Shown here piece after piece: positions 23,716 to 34,545 of a stretch of 64,000 bases of DNA. Within the stretch, counting starts at the first letter, position 1. Each line of letters begins with the position of its first letter. Made by a program: the position numbers and the translations under genes. The DNA comes from Nemophila menziesii (lineage: Eukaryota > Streptophyta > Magnoliopsida > Boraginales > Hydrophyllaceae): the NCBI GenBank assembly GCA_029959085.1, contig JARWIR010000018.1:3286001-3350000 (forward strand), written 5' to 3'. The notes beneath the pieces are model-generated. The model was not told where the DNA came from and made no database searches. It saw only the letters and a list, made by a program, of their open reading frames with translations.

Positions 23716-25454
23716 CATGTTTTTTAGAGTAAGGGATCCTCCCAAAAGAATTGTTTAGCTCGGTGGGCTGGTCTCTTTTTCTCTTGTGAAGTAGCTCCTT
23801 GAGGAAAAGAACCACTCACAATAAGATTTGCAATATCCGCATACCAAGGAGTCTCTAATGAATAAACTGAAAACAAAATCTCGTCAGGAAACTCTTCTCT
23901 AACCAACTCAGGTCCTCCATTAGACTCAGAACCTTCAAGACGTGACAAATGATCAGCAACCTGATTATCACAACCCTTTCGATCCCGAATCTCTAAATCA
24001 AACTCTTGCAACAGTAAAACCCATCTAATCAACCTCGGATTCGCATCTTTCTTCTCCATAAGGTATTTAATCGCAGAATGGTCAGTAAAGACAACAACTT
24101 TCGCCCCAAGAAGATAGGAACGAAATTTGTCGAATGCATATACTACTGCTAGTAACTCCTTCTCAGTTACGGTATAATTCACTTGAGCACTTGTAAAGAC
24201 CTTACTAGCGTAGTAGATGGAGTGAAATACCTTATCTTTTCGTTGACCCAGAACAGCACCCATAGCGAGATCACTAGCATCACACATAACTTCAAACGGA
24301 ATCTTCCAATCAGGAGGTAATACAATAGGTGCAGAAATAAGCTTCTCTTTAATCTCGTAGAATGCCTTTATGCAAGCTTCATCAAAAAGGAATTTGGTGT
24401 CCTTCTCAAGTAAGTTGCACAACGGCTTAGAGATTTTGGAGAAGTCCTTGATAAAACGTCGGTAGAAACCAGCATGACCCAAGAAGCTTCTTACCCCTTT
24501 TACAGAAATAGGAGGGGGAAGAGTCTTGATTACCTCAATCTTCGCACGATCAACTTCCAAACCAGCGCTTGAAACCTTGTGACCCAACACTATACCCTCT
24601 CGAACCATAAAATGACATTTCTCCCAATTCAAAACCAAATCCGTCTCCTTGCATCTAATCAATACCTTCTCCAAGTTCCGTAAACACTCCTCGAAGTTAT
24701 CACCAAACACAGAAAAGTCATCCATAAATACCTCAAGGAAGTCATCAATCATATCCCAGAAGATTGCCATCATACATCTTTGAAAAGTAGCAGGTGCATT
24801 ACATTATCCGAATGGCATCCTTCGGAAGGAAAAGGTACCAAAAGGACATGTAAAGGTTGTCTTGTGTTGGTCTTTCGGATCTACATAAATCTGATTGTAT
24901 CCTGAATATCCATCCAAAAAGCAATAGTATTCTCTACCAGCTAACTTGTCTAACATCTGATCAATAAACGAAAGAGGGAAGTGATCTTTTCTGGTGGCCT
25001 TGTTCAACTTTCGATAGTCCATACACACTCTCCAACCAACAACGGTCCTTGAGGGAATGGCTTCATTCTGCTCGTTCAAGATGGTAGTAATACCACCCTT
25101 CTTTGGTACGCATTGAACTGGACTAACCCATTCGCTGCTAGCTATGGGATAAATGATTCCCGCATCTAGCAACTTGATAACCTCTTTGTTCACTACTTCC
25201 TTCATAGCTGGCATCAATCTTCTTTGTCCTTCAACTGAGCGCGCGTTTTCATCGTCTAGAATGATTTTGTGTTGGCAATAGGAAGGACTAATACCTTTGA
25301 TGTCAGCAATAGTCCAACCAATCGCCTCTTTATTAGCTCTCAGTATGCGCAACAGTTTGTCTTCTTGAGGACCTGTTAAAGTAGATGAAACAACAACAGG
25401 TAGAGTGTTGTTAGTACCTAAATACGCATACCTCAAGTGTGATGGAAGCGGCTT
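23716..25454 (-). pseudogene. Element C reverse transcriptase-RNase H
   Basis: RT starts after the linker SYCQHKIILDDEN. It has WRVCMDYRKLNKATRKDHF, FLDGYSGYNQIY, RRMPFG, then a TAA replacing a leucine codon near 24805, then [11 protein letters not shown] and the thumb. RNase H is complete, with the four acidic positions in [31 protein letters not shown] and [11 protein letters not shown] second nonsense codon separates the RT linker from the protease frame near 25455, and a third lies at the integrase border. The catalytic residues of both enzymes are kept. Only a few nonsense codons prevent a long Pol. Confidence 0.88.
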
Positions 25455-27203
25455 TTATTCTAGTTGTGGGGGAGATTCAATAGATGGTTTCTTTCTAGGT
25501 GCAATCTCCCCAGGCTCTCGGACTGGCTCATAGGCGAGATGTCTATGCTTCATGGTTCCGGAATTCAAAGCAGCTACGGTTTCGGTTAGTTCATCCATTA
25601 ATTCCGGTAAGTCAAGTGTTAGGGCTGCTTGCAAGATATCTTTAAAATTTATACAATCAAACGTTTCTTGCGTAGTCAAATCGAGTACATCCATTAGGAA
25701 GCACTCTTCAGGAATATCTGGAAACTTCATGGCCCTAAACACGTTGAACTTTACCGTCTCGTCTGGAATTCGCATGGTTAATTCTCCGTCTTCTACATCA
25801 ATAACAGTACGCCCCGTGGCTAGGAATGGTCGACCCAAGATGATGGGGACATTCCTATCCGCGTCGTATTCAAGAATAACGAAATCAACTGGAAAAATTA
25901 ACGTACCTGCCTTGACGAGGACATCTTCAATTCGTCCCTCTGGATGAGCGAGGGATCTATCAGCCATTTGTAGGATCATGGAAGTTGGTCTAGCGTTTCC
26001 TATCTTCAACTTTTCGAAAATTGACTTGGGCATCAAATTGATACTCGCGCCCAAGTCACACAAAGCTTTTCCTTGCCACTCATTACCAATAGAAATAGGA
26101 ATCGTGAAACTCCCAGGATCAAGTAGTTTAGGTGGCAACTTACTTTGGCATATAGTGCTGCATTCTTCTGGCAATCCTATCATCTCATTCTCACGGTAGG
26201 GTCTCTTGTTGGTAATGGATCTTTTCAGAAATTTAACGTACTTCGGAACATCGCGTATAGCATCTAAGAACGGCACGTTAATATTGAGACCACGTACCAT
26301 ATTCAAGAACTTCTGATATTTTGCCATGTCTCCTTTCTTCTGAACTCTGGAGGGAAAAGGTGGAGGAGGACGGGTTTCTGTAACATCTTTGGATTTTGGT
26401 TTTTCAGGAATCTTCTCCACTTCAATTATCTCAGGCTCATCTTCTTTCTCTTCCACATCTTTTACCGGTTTCTCTTTCACAGTTGTTTCTTTTTCTTTCA
26501 TCACGGGAAAAGGAGGTGGAGCGAGCTTCTTACCACTTCGAAGTGTCACTGCATTACAATCTTCTCTTTGCTTAGGTTCTTCAGTGTCACTCGGTAGTTG
26601 TCCTTGCTGACGTTGATTCAATTGCTTATTTATCTGAGCCATCTGAGTCTCCATCACTTTAACTGCTGCGGCTGTAGACTGTTGAATGTTGATTAGTGTT
26701 GTCAAGGTTTGTTGAACATCTAATGCGCCTTCTTGAGGTTGAGCAGGTAAAGCTTTCTGGTTCATGGTTTTGGTATAAGCATCTTGATTTCCGTATGCTT
26801 GTCCACCTTGGTAGTTGTTCTGAGGTCTTGGTTGAAAGTTGTTTCCTTGGGGACGTGGTTGATATGCATAGGTTGGATTAGCAGCCCCATTTGGATTTGA
26901 ATATTGGAAACCCGGATGGTTTCTATTCGGTTGATAGCCTTGACCACTTGAATTGTAATTTCCTCGGTTGGATACAAACACTACGGATTCTGGATTGTTT
27001 TGACAGGTCTCCCAATCATGATCTTGTGTACCACAGTTAGAACATTGTGTAACATTAACATCTGCTCTTCTACCAGTAACACTTTTCGTAACAGCTAGAG
27101 CAAGCTGTTTCAGTTGTTGTTCGAGTTTTGTTTCCATGGCGGTGAATTTTTCTTCAATCAGTGCAATATTTCCACCTCGGACAGGTGTTCTTACAATGTT
27201 GGG
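25455..27203 (-). pseudogene. gag: Element C gag C-terminus and aspartic protease (open frame, 5' truncated)
   Basis: Genuine homology begins with NIVRTPVRGG at 27203; sequence further right on this strand belongs to element D read backwards. It carries a CCHC zinc knuckle CSNCGTQDHDWETC, a G/N/Q/Y-rich stretch, an E/K-rich linker, and the Gag-PR linker PPPPFPSRVQKKGDMAKYQ. The protease has CDLGASINLMPKSIF, VILEYDADRNVPIILGRPF and a final IESPPQLE before a TAA at 25455-25457. The capsid half of Gag is missing. The stretch has no internal stop and is the cleanest protease in the window. Confidence 0.88.
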
Positions 27204-28445
27204 TTCGAAGCTTGCAAGGCAATTTGCCTTGAAATTGAAGAAGCAAAAGAGGAAGTACCGCATGCTGCCGTTAGTGCCGTGGAAGTTCCGAGTACCGAAG
27301 AAGAACCAACCAAGTCTAGCCCCGTGGAATCTTACTGTTCTGAGGTTTATGTGGAGGACGATCAAGAGAAAGCCGAATTTATACAGCTACTGAGGAAGAT
27401 GCAAGAGGAAATTCGATCGGTTATGGATTATGAAGCTGAGCTGGCTAAAGAGAAAGAGAAAGAAGCCTCAAAGGAGGAATCAGAGGATGAAGTTGCACCT
27501 GCTGTGCAAGAAGAAAAAGAAGAAGAGAAGGTGGAGTCGCCACCTATCGTTCAATCAGTGTCATCAACTATTCCAGATACAAATCCTAAGGATGACACTG
27601 TACTCAAGACATTTATAGAGGCGTACCAACCTGAAAATATCAACGCCCAATTGCTTGATATTGCGAAGAAAGGGCTTACACCGCAACAAGTTTATATGCA
27701 AGTTATTCCTGAGAAAGAAGCGAGTTTAGAGATCCCAAGAGAAAACCTGAGGGTTTCGAGAAGAAGTGAAAGAGATATACCAACAAAACTTAAAGATCCG
27801 GGATGTTTCAATCTTCCTATTCAATTACATGGTATGCTCAAGGTGAAAGCTATGTACGATGTGGGTTATGGTGTGAATCTTATGCCTAAGTCCGTGTTCG
27901 AGAGACTTGGACTTCAGAAATCAGAGAAAACTCCAGTGAAGTTGCAGTTGGCTGACAACTCAGTTAAAAGGACATGGGGAACAGTGGAGGACGTCTTAGT
28001 CCGTGCAGGTAATATCGCCATCCCTACTGACTTTGTTATACTTGAGTTTGATGCAGATAAGCAGGTTCCAATCATACTTGGACGGCCTTTCATGGCCACA
28101 AGTCAAAGTGTCATCAACTTCCAAGAAGGGACCATCACCCTTCATGCAAAGAATGTATCCGAGACCTTCTATGTCTTGGGTAAGAAACCAAGGAAGATCG
28201 ATCCCACCGTTCCTGTCATCCACAGCCTTTCACATCACAAAGTCCCTCCTGAGAAGATCCACTCAAAGCCTGTGGATACTGAGCCAACCATTGAGTTTGG
28301 GGTTGGCCATGAAGTTCTATGGAAAGCTCACAAACGCGAGAATAGGCCACGAAGTTTCAAAGACTCGTGGATGGGACCGTTCATTGTCACTAAGATTGTT
28401 TTAGCAAAGGTGATAGAAATTCGACCCAAAACTGGGGTCAAGCGC
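27204..28445 (+). pseudogene. Element D protease fused to an integrase-like GPF tail (interrupted by E)
   Basis: An open frame of over 400 codons. The first part is E/K-rich and probably coiled coil (27204-27600). The protease-like domain (about 27780-28150) has KLKDPGCFNLPIQL, an active-site cognate YDVGYGVNLMP (the family usually has CDLGASINLMP), VILEFDADKQVPIILGRPF and a final ITLHAKN. Directly after it comes a tail resembling the integrase C-terminus: GHEVLWKAHKRENRP then WMGPFIVTKI, a GPY/F-type motif. No RT, RNase H or DDE core lies between. The E array inserted in this tail, and the first codon of its LTR (TGA, 28446-28448) now ends the frame. The last 20 codons are at 42232-42291. 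Sequence before 27204 in this frame is antisense gag of C, so the true start is lost. Confidence 0.72.
28441..28445. repeat. Target-site duplication AGCGC, left copy
   Basis: Five bases immediately left of the first E LTR. The same AGCGC occurs right after the third E LTR at 42227-42231, and element D's reading frame resumes after the second copy. Confidence 0.93.
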
Positions 28446-29987
28446 TGATGTCTCCTCATTTGTGATAATAAAATATATTCATGAGACATCATTTTAGGCT
28501 TATTTATTAGTTTATAGGTCGATCTTAGCTTGATTTAGTGCACTTTCCTGTTTTGAGTCTTGATTTGTAGAATTATTATTTTTAGAGCATATTGGGTTTA
28601 ATTGTTTATTTAGTGTGAAGCTTTAAAGATAATTATGGAGATTAATTAGAGTCCAAGTCAAAGATTACAACTTATGGAAAGAGATTTGCATGGAAATTGG
28701 AGATAAGGAAACAAAGGCTAAAAAGATGAAAAAGGAAAAGCTGCCTAAATCTGGGATTCTGCATACACGTCCAAAGATATGCGTTTTTACCTAAGAAATA
28801 GGCCGAATCTGATGATTTCCTTCTTTAGGGTCAAGATAATTCTGTTGCGATTCTTTTGGTATCTTATGGAGCTCAAACCGATCAATACGAAGAAGATATG
28901 CTCAAAACGGTCCAACAGTGTTTATCTTTATTTCCATACGAATTTGAGTTGGACTAGGAGTACATTACTTTCCTTCTCCTTCAAGAAAACGAATTAGGTC
29001 TTCCTATACCCTATAAATACAGCCTCTTAACACTCTAAAATCATCCTTGGCCAGACCCTAAGGCCAAGAGGAAGCTGCAACACAAGAGAAGAAGTCTGGA
29101 GGGAGCTGTGCATCAATCATGTCTCCTTCAACCTCTTATTTTGTAATTCTTTCCTCTTCTTTTCTTTGTATGAATTAATTCTATTAGCTTAGGTCTTGCA
29201 TAATGTATAAACTATGAATTCTAATTCTTCTATCTAATTTCTTTGGAAATTATATGTTTTAATCTGATATTAGCTACTTACCTTTATATTGATTATGTGT
29301 TTTGATTTAATGATTGTTTTCCTTGCGAATGCATGCGTATAGGATTACCTTAATAGTAGTTAGATGGTCTCCTTGACAGGGTGTTTAACTATTGAACCAC
29401 CACATAATGTCTAGTGTCGATAGTAGTTCTGACAAAACATGCTTCTAACTAGATTGTCATTAGGGTTTGTTTTAATCACCATATCACCAATTGATTGTAG
29501 TGTGCTGGATAGGGCCTTAGTGGCGTTTGATAACCCTATTTGAGTCCTCGTCTTGGTTGTGCCGTAGCCCCCTTAGTCGCTCTCAAGGTCTAAGATTGGG
29601 GAATTTAGAATCCTGACTAAGTATACCAAGAGCTAATATTCTCCCTTATGAACTAGATCTAATAGATAGAATTAGAAGGATAAGTGCATACTAGTAAAAC
29701 CTAAGTTATCTCTTTCATACTATCTTCTTTTCTTTTATTTATTTTCTGTCTTTAGTTTATTAGTTTAGTTTATTTATTATATAAAAACCAAATAAAAATC
29801 TATTTTCCTTTTCTTTCTTTGCGTATTATCTTTTCTATCTTTAATATCTGCACTTGATAATTTGCATAAGTTCTCTCTAATCATTAAAACTTGCATACGT
29901 CCTGTAATACGTGCAGTACTGTGTTAGTTTAAGGTGTTTATTTGCACTTATTTATATCATTAGTTTATCACACCTTAGGCCACACCA
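28446..29987 (+). repeat. E array, LTR 1
   Basis: 1542 bp, TGATGTCTCC to GGCCACACCA. The terminal inverted-repeat module is at 28446-28491. Compared with LTR 3 it lacks about 33 bp after AGTTCTCTCTAA (near 29881) and differs at about 19 other sites by eye. A TATA-like CCTATAAATACAGCC lies near 29010. Confidence 0.93.
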
Positions 29988-29993
29988 AGTTTT

Positions 29994-30010
29994 TGGCGCC
30001 GCTGCCGGGG
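29994..30010 (+). promoter_or_regulatory. Primer-binding site (tRNA-Asp type), E internal 1
   Basis: TGGCGCCGCTGCCGGGG six bases after LTR 1. It fits plant tRNA-Asp apart from one C/T difference shared by all copies in the window. Confidence 0.88.
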
Positions 30011-30113
30011 TCTACATCTTTAGTCCTTGTGCAATTATCTTGTGCTTATATTTTAGTTAGTTCTATTTTACGCTTTTCTTTTAAGTTTTTGTTCTACGGA
30101 TTTTTTTTAGGCG

Positions 30114-31331
30114 AAAGCAGATTTATTAGGAGATAAAGGTTTCGTGTTATTAGATCCTGAAGAAGCTAAATCAAGATGGAATCTCGAAAGCTCAAGGAGT
30201 TAAGCCAACAACTTGAGGAATTACGAGAACAATTGCAACAACTAGCTCGGAGGAATCTAGTACATACATCACCTTCATGTCCTAGTTGTGGAGCAAGAGA
30301 GCACTCGTGGGGACATTGCATAAACATTCCAGCCTCAATTTCCTTCATGCCTTATCAAAGAGACCATTATTATGATGGTTATTATCAATCTCAAGGGAAT
30401 TACGCTGACTATCAACCCCCACAGAGTTACAATTAGGTCGGAGATCAACAGACTTATTATCATAATAACCATTATTATGATGATTATTATCAACCACGAC
30501 CACAAGCTTACTATCCTCCACAACCTATCTATCAAGAAGCGCCGATTTATAATGAAGCTTATCAAGAACCACCTCCTTATTCCATGCAGCAAACCGTACA
30601 AGAACAACCTTCGAGTTTGAATTCAAGCATGGCTAAGATGATGAACCTAATTGAAAAGATGGAGAGTAACCAGCAAAGAATCCAAAACTCAGACAATGCG
30701 ATTGAGAAGCTTATGCACACAATGTCACAAATGGCGAATAAAATTCAAATCTTTGCAGAAAGGCAACCCCAAGGTGATACTAGTGCTCCAGAAAACAAAG
30801 TTTGTCATGCAGTCGAATTAGGAAGTGGAAAACAACTACCTCCACCAAGACCAGAACCAGAACCAGTCCCTATTCCAGAAACGGGGGGGAGAAGTAACAA
30901 CAGAAGATAAGGTCGAAGAGGTAGTTGAACAAAAAAGTGTCCAAGAGAAGACACCAGAAAAGAAAGAGAGCCCAGTGGTAACCAACACATGCCCTCCTCC
31001 ACCATTCCATTCACGTGTCAGAATGGACAATGACCTGGAATTCAAGAAGTTCGTTGACATGGTGAACAAGTTAAAGATCAGCATCCCATTTGTAGAAGCT
31101 CTCACAAGAATGTCAAAGTACGGTCAACTCATGAAGTACATTCTTTCTAACAAACGAAGATTCGATATGAATGGATTACCAGAGGAGTGTAATGCTACAA
31201 ATGAAATCGAGTTACCACAAGATTCACCCCTTCCCACGAAATCTTGGATGGCACCATCCATGATTATGAAGAATCGAGCTGAAAAGTTCGTGGGAATTAA
31301 AGGCAAAGGGTGGAAATTTCGTCATCCTTAA
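30114..31331 (+). pseudogene. gag: E internal 1, gag remnant
   Basis: Contains only the C-terminal half of Gag. A fragment cognate to element I's ADLLRNKGFVLLDP (about 30116-30160) is joined straight to the 5' leader, so the capsid part is deleted. The zinc knuckle is intact: CPSCGAREHSWGHC. A Y/Q/N-rich stretch follows, with a TAG at 30434-30436 inside the frame, then a coiled-coil-like segment (MMNLIEKMESNQQRIQ). A frame change occurs at the G7 run near 30885. The Gag-PR linker PPPPFHSRVRMDNDLEF to NGLPEEC is kept. Protease is missing: the frame ends in an unrelated tail at 31331. It cannot encode a working Gag. Confidence 0.82.
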
Positions 31332-32460
31332 TCGAGGTAACACGTCTAACTTTGAAAGACGTTAAACAAAAGTGCTGAACGGTAGACAACCCGTAAATTC
31401 TTTTATGTTTTTACATTTTTAGTTTTTAATTTATGTTTAGTTTAGTTAATTTTAGTTGATATTGCATATTTGAGGAAGGTATTAGTGTTTTTGATGATTA
31501 GGTATTGGAGAAATCGAGTTAGGGAAGCGAGCAAAATTTTTCGGAACGGAGAAACTTCAGCAAGTCATATCTTTGCGCTCGGATGTCGGAATCAGGTGAT
31601 CTTTGAGCCTAAACTGCATAACTTTTCGAGATCTAGCTGTTAGGGAGGTTTTTGCCTAGTGCGGTACACCGGACCTCAGTCGCGGTGCACCGCAGGGTAA
31701 AAACCCGTACCACGGGTGGAGCCACGGGTCGTGACCAGAAACCGAGAAACATTGCCCCGCGGACTACCCCATGCACCGTGCCCTGGTCCGCAAGTCAACA
31801 CGTGCCATGGGGTAGGTGCCACGGGTATTTTGACGTAGAAGCCACGGACTACCCCCGCGGTACACCGCGCCATGGTCCGCAGAGCAAAAATACGTGCCAC
31901 GGGGTTGTGCCACGGGTATTATCCAGTGGGTAAAAATTTGACCATCAGATGCTACGGTGTACCCCGCGGTACACCCCATGGTTCGCAGCATGGTCCGCAC
32001 GAGCCGCCAGAGAGAGAAAAGAAAGGGTTTCAAGTGTATAAAGGAGGTATTAAGCTTTTTATTCCGAATTTATTAAACCTAAAGCCTCTTTCTCCTCTCC
32101 AAAACTCTCCCAACTCCATTTAAGCTCACAAAAACCTTCACCAATCATCAAAACACTACCCAATCACCATGAAAACACATCCAATTCCTCCTCCACATCA
32201 TTATAAGGAAGATTCAACCACCTATATCATCCCAAAACACCTTGAATCCAAGAATCTAAAGCTTAAATTTCAGAAATTCATCCTACAATTTCTTAAATCC
32301 AAGCCAATCCATGAAGAATCCATCTTACCCACATAGAGAATCATCATCAAATCACCTTTCCTAACCCAAATAAAGCTTGTACAACCAATAATCAAGAGTT
32401 TCAAATTTCAAGAGTGGTTAAAGCTTTGAGTTGGGGGTCAATTGGGATGATTAAGAGAAC
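31332..32460 (+). other. E internal 1, spacer with GC-rich CCGCGG/CCACGGG repeats
   Basis: Non-coding. A GC-rich patch at about 31655-32005 repeats the short motifs CCGCGG, TGGTCCGCA, CGTGCCACGGGGT and GCCACGGGTATT in a roughly 100-bp pattern. AT-rich flanks follow. ORFs in the patch arise in several frames at once and are not credible. A polypurine-like TTGAGTTGGGGGTC is at 32426-32439, just before the ORF2 remnant. Confidence 0.75.
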
Positions 32461-33001
32461 ATGAACATTATCTACTGTATGGGAGATGAAGAAATCAAGG
32501 TGTTGGATTTAATTGAGAAGAAATCAAGTGAGAAAAGTCCTAGTTCCAATTCAAAGGGTAAAATAGGTCATGAAAAGAGAGGTTAGCTAGCTGTGTTTGA
32601 TTCAAAGAGAAAACACAACCTCTATAGATCAAAGACCTTATACCCAAAGATAAAGAGAAAGCTTCAAGGGCCCTGATAGCTTCTCCGAAGTAACAATTAA
32701 AGGAACTACCTTTTTCTTATAAGATAGTATTTAAAGAAGAAGTTGAAGGAGAATACATGAAGATTCATGGAGATTTGGAATGATGGGGTTGTTTGTGAAT
32801 TGTATTTTGTGAGGAGAAGAGGAAGATGTGGCACAGTTGATCTATGAGGAGGTGATACGAATTTTCGATCTCTCCCATGACGTTATATAATGCAATATCC
32901 TATTATGATCACGTGTCCTGAACAAAAAGCGAACAAGAAGTTGGGTGAAGAAGATACATTAGATTTAATCCGAGCATCGCTAAGGCGAGGTAATAGCCTC
33001 G
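32461..33001 (+). pseudogene. E internal 1, ORF2 remnant with internal deletion
   Basis: Matches the beginning and end of D's ORF2 at DNA level (for example CTTCAAGGGCCCTGA near 32665, and GATGTGGCACAGTTGATC near 32825). About 400 bp of the middle are missing, and there are several stops and frameshifts. The end coincides with the hairpin CGAGGTAATAGCCTCG (32986-33001), which holds stop codons in its loop. Non-functional. Confidence 0.75.
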
Positions 33002-34545
33002 AAGAGTATGTTTTCTTTCTTCCCTACCATTTCTTTATGTGCAATATGTATGCTAATTTTAAATTTTATTTTTCTTGAGTCTTTTTCGAGTCGTGGGGAC
33101 ACGGCTCATTTTTGAGTTGGGGGTGGGGATTCGTTGTCCTCATCGTCCTTTTTGTTTTTTCATAAAATTTTAAATTTTTTTGGTTGAATTAGGCATAGAA
33201 TATCTTTGAATGTACCTATTGAGCATGATTTTATTAAGTTAATGATAGTAGGTAGATTGTTTTTGAAAGATGTCATAAGTTTGTTTAGATGCATGCATGA
33301 AAACAGGAAATAAAGGATAGAAAAGTTAATGAGCAATGCTAAGAAATTACGTTGAAACTTAGGAATAGTTATTTGGTGTGTAGAACGTGAGGTTTGAAAT
33401 TAGTTGAAAACCCACTTGTCTATGAACTAGTAATGAAAAAGTAACGAAATCCGGTAGTTAGAAAAATGAATAAGGCAGTTCTTTCATGAGTAAAACACTT
33501 GAAGCCTTTAGACTTTCTCACCCTTTTGTTGTTATTATTTTTATTTATCCGTCTTAGCCCCTCTTAGCCTTTCTAAAGCCTTTTATTGAAACACATTATA
33601 ATCCATACCCTAGTTTTTAGGACTTATCTATATGACCCGCACTCGAATCGCAAAACCTGAGACAGACTCGTTTTAGAGCTTGAGTTTGGGGTGGTGGGTT
33701 TCATCAATAGGGAACATTGGGATTTGGAATTGTAATTGTGATTTTATTGATGATGAAATTGTTATTATTGTAACCCTTTGCCGGGGTAATAGTGAATGGA
33801 AAAGAAGCTACGAGCTAAATTTGCCAACAAGGGCATAAAAATAAAGAATATATATATATATATGAAAATTAGCGTGATATCTCGAACATCAAAAAGAGAG
33901 TCATAGCTATACAAAAGAAGAAAATTGATATGAAAAGAATATATATTCGGACCGGCAAAGTGGATTTTATATCATCAAAGGTTTTAATTGGGTTAATTGG
34001 GGGATGCACATCAAAAGCATCAATAAATTGGGTTGAGTGAGAACATCTTCGAGTGAAAACTCAAGCTCTAGGGCGATTCGTTGATGGCTAGTGAGGAGAG
34101 AGCCAAAAGCTCACTTTTCATTATCCAAATATACCACACCCGTCCTTAAGCCAAGTTATAACCCAAGACCTTAGGATTTCTAACTGCTTGATGGAGAAAC
34201 AATTGAGTTATTAGGTAGTAGGTAAGTGGACCATTGGATGCTGTATTTGTGACCTATGAACAACCTATAGCCATTAACATGAACTAAGTTATCATCCTCT
34301 CCTTCTGGCATTGCGAAATTAATCTGGACTTGAATTTATGGATTGTTGATTACATGTATATTAAGCATATTTGTGCATTATTTCTTGAGCATTACTACAT
34401 GAGACTTTTTAGATATTTTGCTCTAGGATCATTAATTGTGTTCTGTTCTTATTCTCCTAATACTTCTTCTTCTTGTTTAAATTGACTACCCTATTGTTCT
34501 TTACTTTTATTGTATCGGGACAATACAACTTTGAGTTGGGGGTCT
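33002..34545 (+). other. E internal 1, 3' untranslated region and polypurine tract
   Basis: Hairpin GAGTCGTGGGGACACGGCTC (33088-33107) with a GGGA loop, followed at once by the polypurine-like TTGAGTTGGGGGTGGGG (33112-33128). A further polypurine-like motif TTGAGTTTGGGGTGGTGGG is at 33682-33700. A TA microsatellite lies near 33851, and the final tract TTGAGTTGGGGGTCT (34531-34545) precedes LTR 2. No coding sequence. Confidence 0.8.

Larger units (their letters stand above)
22834..27203 (-). mobile_element. Element C: minus-strand Athila-like pol/gag, no LTRs left
   Basis: Read right to left: gag C-terminal half, protease, RT, RNase H, integrase without its tail, then a stray RNase H fragment out of order. 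Both ends are abrupt inverted junctions, with B at about 22833 and D at about 27203. Only a few nonsense codons are present, so C is younger or less decayed than M and A. Confidence 0.82.

Noticed and set aside
27114..27203. N-terminal part of the 444-codon plus-strand ORF (27114-28448)
   Set aside because: These codons are antisense to element C's gag; homology to D-type protein starts only at about 27204.
27204..27365. N-terminal extension of the long minus-strand gag-protease ORF
   Set aside because: It is antisense to element D. Gag homology begins at NIVRTPVRGG, 27203.
29994..30010. tRNA gene at the PBS sites
   Set aside because: Only 17-18 bases complementary to a tRNA 3' end are present. 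There is no tRNA fold.
31652..32123. Overlapping ORFs in the GC-rich spacers of both E copies (also 37754-38438 and 42405-43000)
   Set aside because: Several frames on both strands are open at once, as expected for GC-rich repeats. No family resemblance; one is lengthened only by the single substitution at 38223.
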